DNA of 6,496 bases from Elusimicrobiaceae bacterium (lineage in GTDB: Bacteria > Elusimicrobiota > Elusimicrobia > Elusimicrobiales > Elusimicrobiaceae). The stretch spans positions 1 through 6,496 of the forward strand of contig JAGCKY010000153.1 in the NCBI GenBank assembly GCA_017647245.1, read 5' to 3'. Positions 5,673-6,496 of this stretch are shown here, piece by piece. The stretch's first letter is position 1, and the number at the start of each line of letters is the position of its first letter. Below the pieces are notes generated by a model that had not been told where the DNA came from, searched no databases, and was given only the letters and a program-made list of their open reading frames with translations. The position numbers and the translations under genes are program-made.

Positions 5673-6496
5673 ATGTACCGGTTATGTGCAGGTATATTAT
5701 TTTTAGTTTCTTCAGCGGTGTCTTTTGCGGCGACGCCGGGAAATGTTACGTCTAAAACGAGCAAACCCGCATCTTCTGTAAAAGCAAATCAGGGGCCTGT
5801 TTTGGTGGAACGGGCATTATTGTTTTCAAAAGTGGAAGAAAAAATTAATGAGTCCGAACAATTAAATAATCAAAAAATGATCCGCGTACAATTGGCCGGA
5901 GAATTAAAAAAAGCGGAAATTATTCCGTCGGGCAAAGTATATATACATACTTTGGATGACGACAAAACATATAGAGTAAATAATCTAAACCCTTTGCGTA
6001 TTACCATGAATGGTAATGGTGAGATGAATATAGCCGGGATAAAAACCGGGGGGACTATCGTTATAGAACCTAAAAAAGGAACGCACTTGAAATTCAGAAA
6101 GCATACCTACAGCGGAAAGATATATGTAATTCCGAAAGAAAATAGTTTTCTGTTGGTGGAACAAATAGATTTGGAAACCTATTTGCTTGGCGTGGTAGGA
6201 AAAGAAATGAGCCCCAGCTGGCCCGTGGAAGCGTTAAAGGCGCAGGCGGTGGCCGCGCGTACTTTTGCGTATATGAAGATGCAGAAAAATAGGAAAGATT
6301 ATGACATACGCAACACGCCCAGTGATCAAGCGTACATTGGAACTGAAGGAGGCGCTTACAAGAATATACAGGATGCTGTAAGCGGTACGGCGGGTGAAGT
6401 TCTTACCCATAACAGAAAACCGTTTGAGGCCTATTATTGTGCCAATTGCGGCGGACATACTGAGGACGGACACGTCTTAACAGGACCGCATGCGCC
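5673..6496 (+). CDS. SpoIID/LytB-domain protein, secreted, 3' end outside window
   Basis: The reading frame runs open from 5673 to the right edge (274 codons, no stop). SpoIID-domain proteins are peptidoglycan lytic transglycosylases or amidase enhancers; outside sporulating bacteria their role is less defined. Residues 1-19 form a signal peptide (MYRLCAGILFLVSSAVSFA, cleavage probably near 19-20), followed by a polar Ser/Thr/Lys linker to about 42. The region from about 69 (MIRVQLAG) matches the beta-rich N-terminal part of the family. The hallmark block is IDLETYLLGVV at 165-175, then KEMSPSWPVEALKAQAVAAR at 177-196. Glu178 aligns with the catalytic acid of SpoIID. Further on are PSDQAYIG at 216-223, AVSGTAGEVL at 235-244 and YYCANCGGHTED at 254-265, with Cys256 and Cys259. 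It starts its own transcript, divergent from the MATE gene. No other sporulation gene is visible, so I would not name it spoIID. Confidence 0.9.
   Translation, partial: MYRLCAGILFLVSSAVSFAATPGNVTSKTSKPASSVKANQGPVLVERALLFSKVEEKINESEQLNNQKMIRVQLAGELKKAEIIPSGKVYIHTLDDDKTYRVNNLNPLRITMNGNGEMNIAGIKTGGTIVIEPKKGTHLKFRKHTYSGKIYVIPKENSFLLVEQIDLETYLLGVVGKEMSPSWPVEALKAQAVAARTFAYMKMQKNRKDYDIRNTPSDQAYIGTEGGAYKNIQDAVSGTAGEVLTHNRKPFEAYYCANCGGHTEDGHVLTGPHA

Noticed and set aside
6234..6473. 79-codon open frame on the minus strand
   Set aside because: It lies opposite the SpoIID-domain coding sequence, which has strong family motifs in the plus frame.
1..6496. Defence system, mobile element, CRISPR array or RNA gene
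   Set aside because: All coding space is taken by recognisable envelope and repair genes. I saw no direct-repeat array, transposase, integrase, tRNA cloverleaf or rRNA-like stretch.

Overview
The window looks like chromosomal housekeeping and envelope DNA from a diderm (Gram-negative-type) bacterium. GC content is moderate, in the mid to upper 40s by eye. The diderm inference rests on a complete MCE/Mla-type lipid-transport ABC module whose substrate-binding subunit carries a C-terminal region resembling an outer-membrane beta-barrel. This gene set and order (permease, ATPase, MCE protein, then radA) would suit a non-proteobacterial or deltaproteobacterial-type diderm. Elusimicrobiota is my tentative guess, but nothing here fixes the phylum. 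I see no rRNA, tRNA, CRISPR array, insertion sequence or prophage gene.

Layout. Positions 1-4132 are a tightly packed rightward block: mlaE-like permease (cut by the left edge), mlaF-like ATPase (overlapping mlaE by 4 bases), mlaD-like MCE protein (after a 42-base gap), and radA (2 bases after mlaD). A MATE-family exporter follows on the opposite strand (5520 to 4129). It meets radA tail to tail, and the two stop codons share the sequence TTAA. Then comes a 152-base AT-rich divergent intergenic region with a GC-rich perfect 9-bp inverted repeat close to the MATE start codon and a plausible sigma70-type promoter for the rightward gene. That gene, from 5673, encodes a secreted SpoIID/LytB-domain protein cut by the right edge.

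How they work together. MlaE, MlaF and MlaD should form an inner-membrane ABC complex moving phospholipid or other hydrophobic substrates between the inner and outer membranes. The MCE subunit has an N-terminal membrane anchor, one MCE domain, a long helical segment and a beta-rich C-terminus. This suggests it may bridge the periplasm itself, without a soluble shuttle such as MlaC; no mlaC or mlaB lies in the window. RadA (branch migration in recombination) appears to be a passenger in the same operon. The MATE exporter and the SpoIID-domain protein are separate transcription units, both connected with the envelope.

I found no clear previously undescribed system. The points most worth a second look are the MCE/beta-barrel architecture, the hairpin in the MATE leader, and an unusual residue in the first MATE membrane helix.
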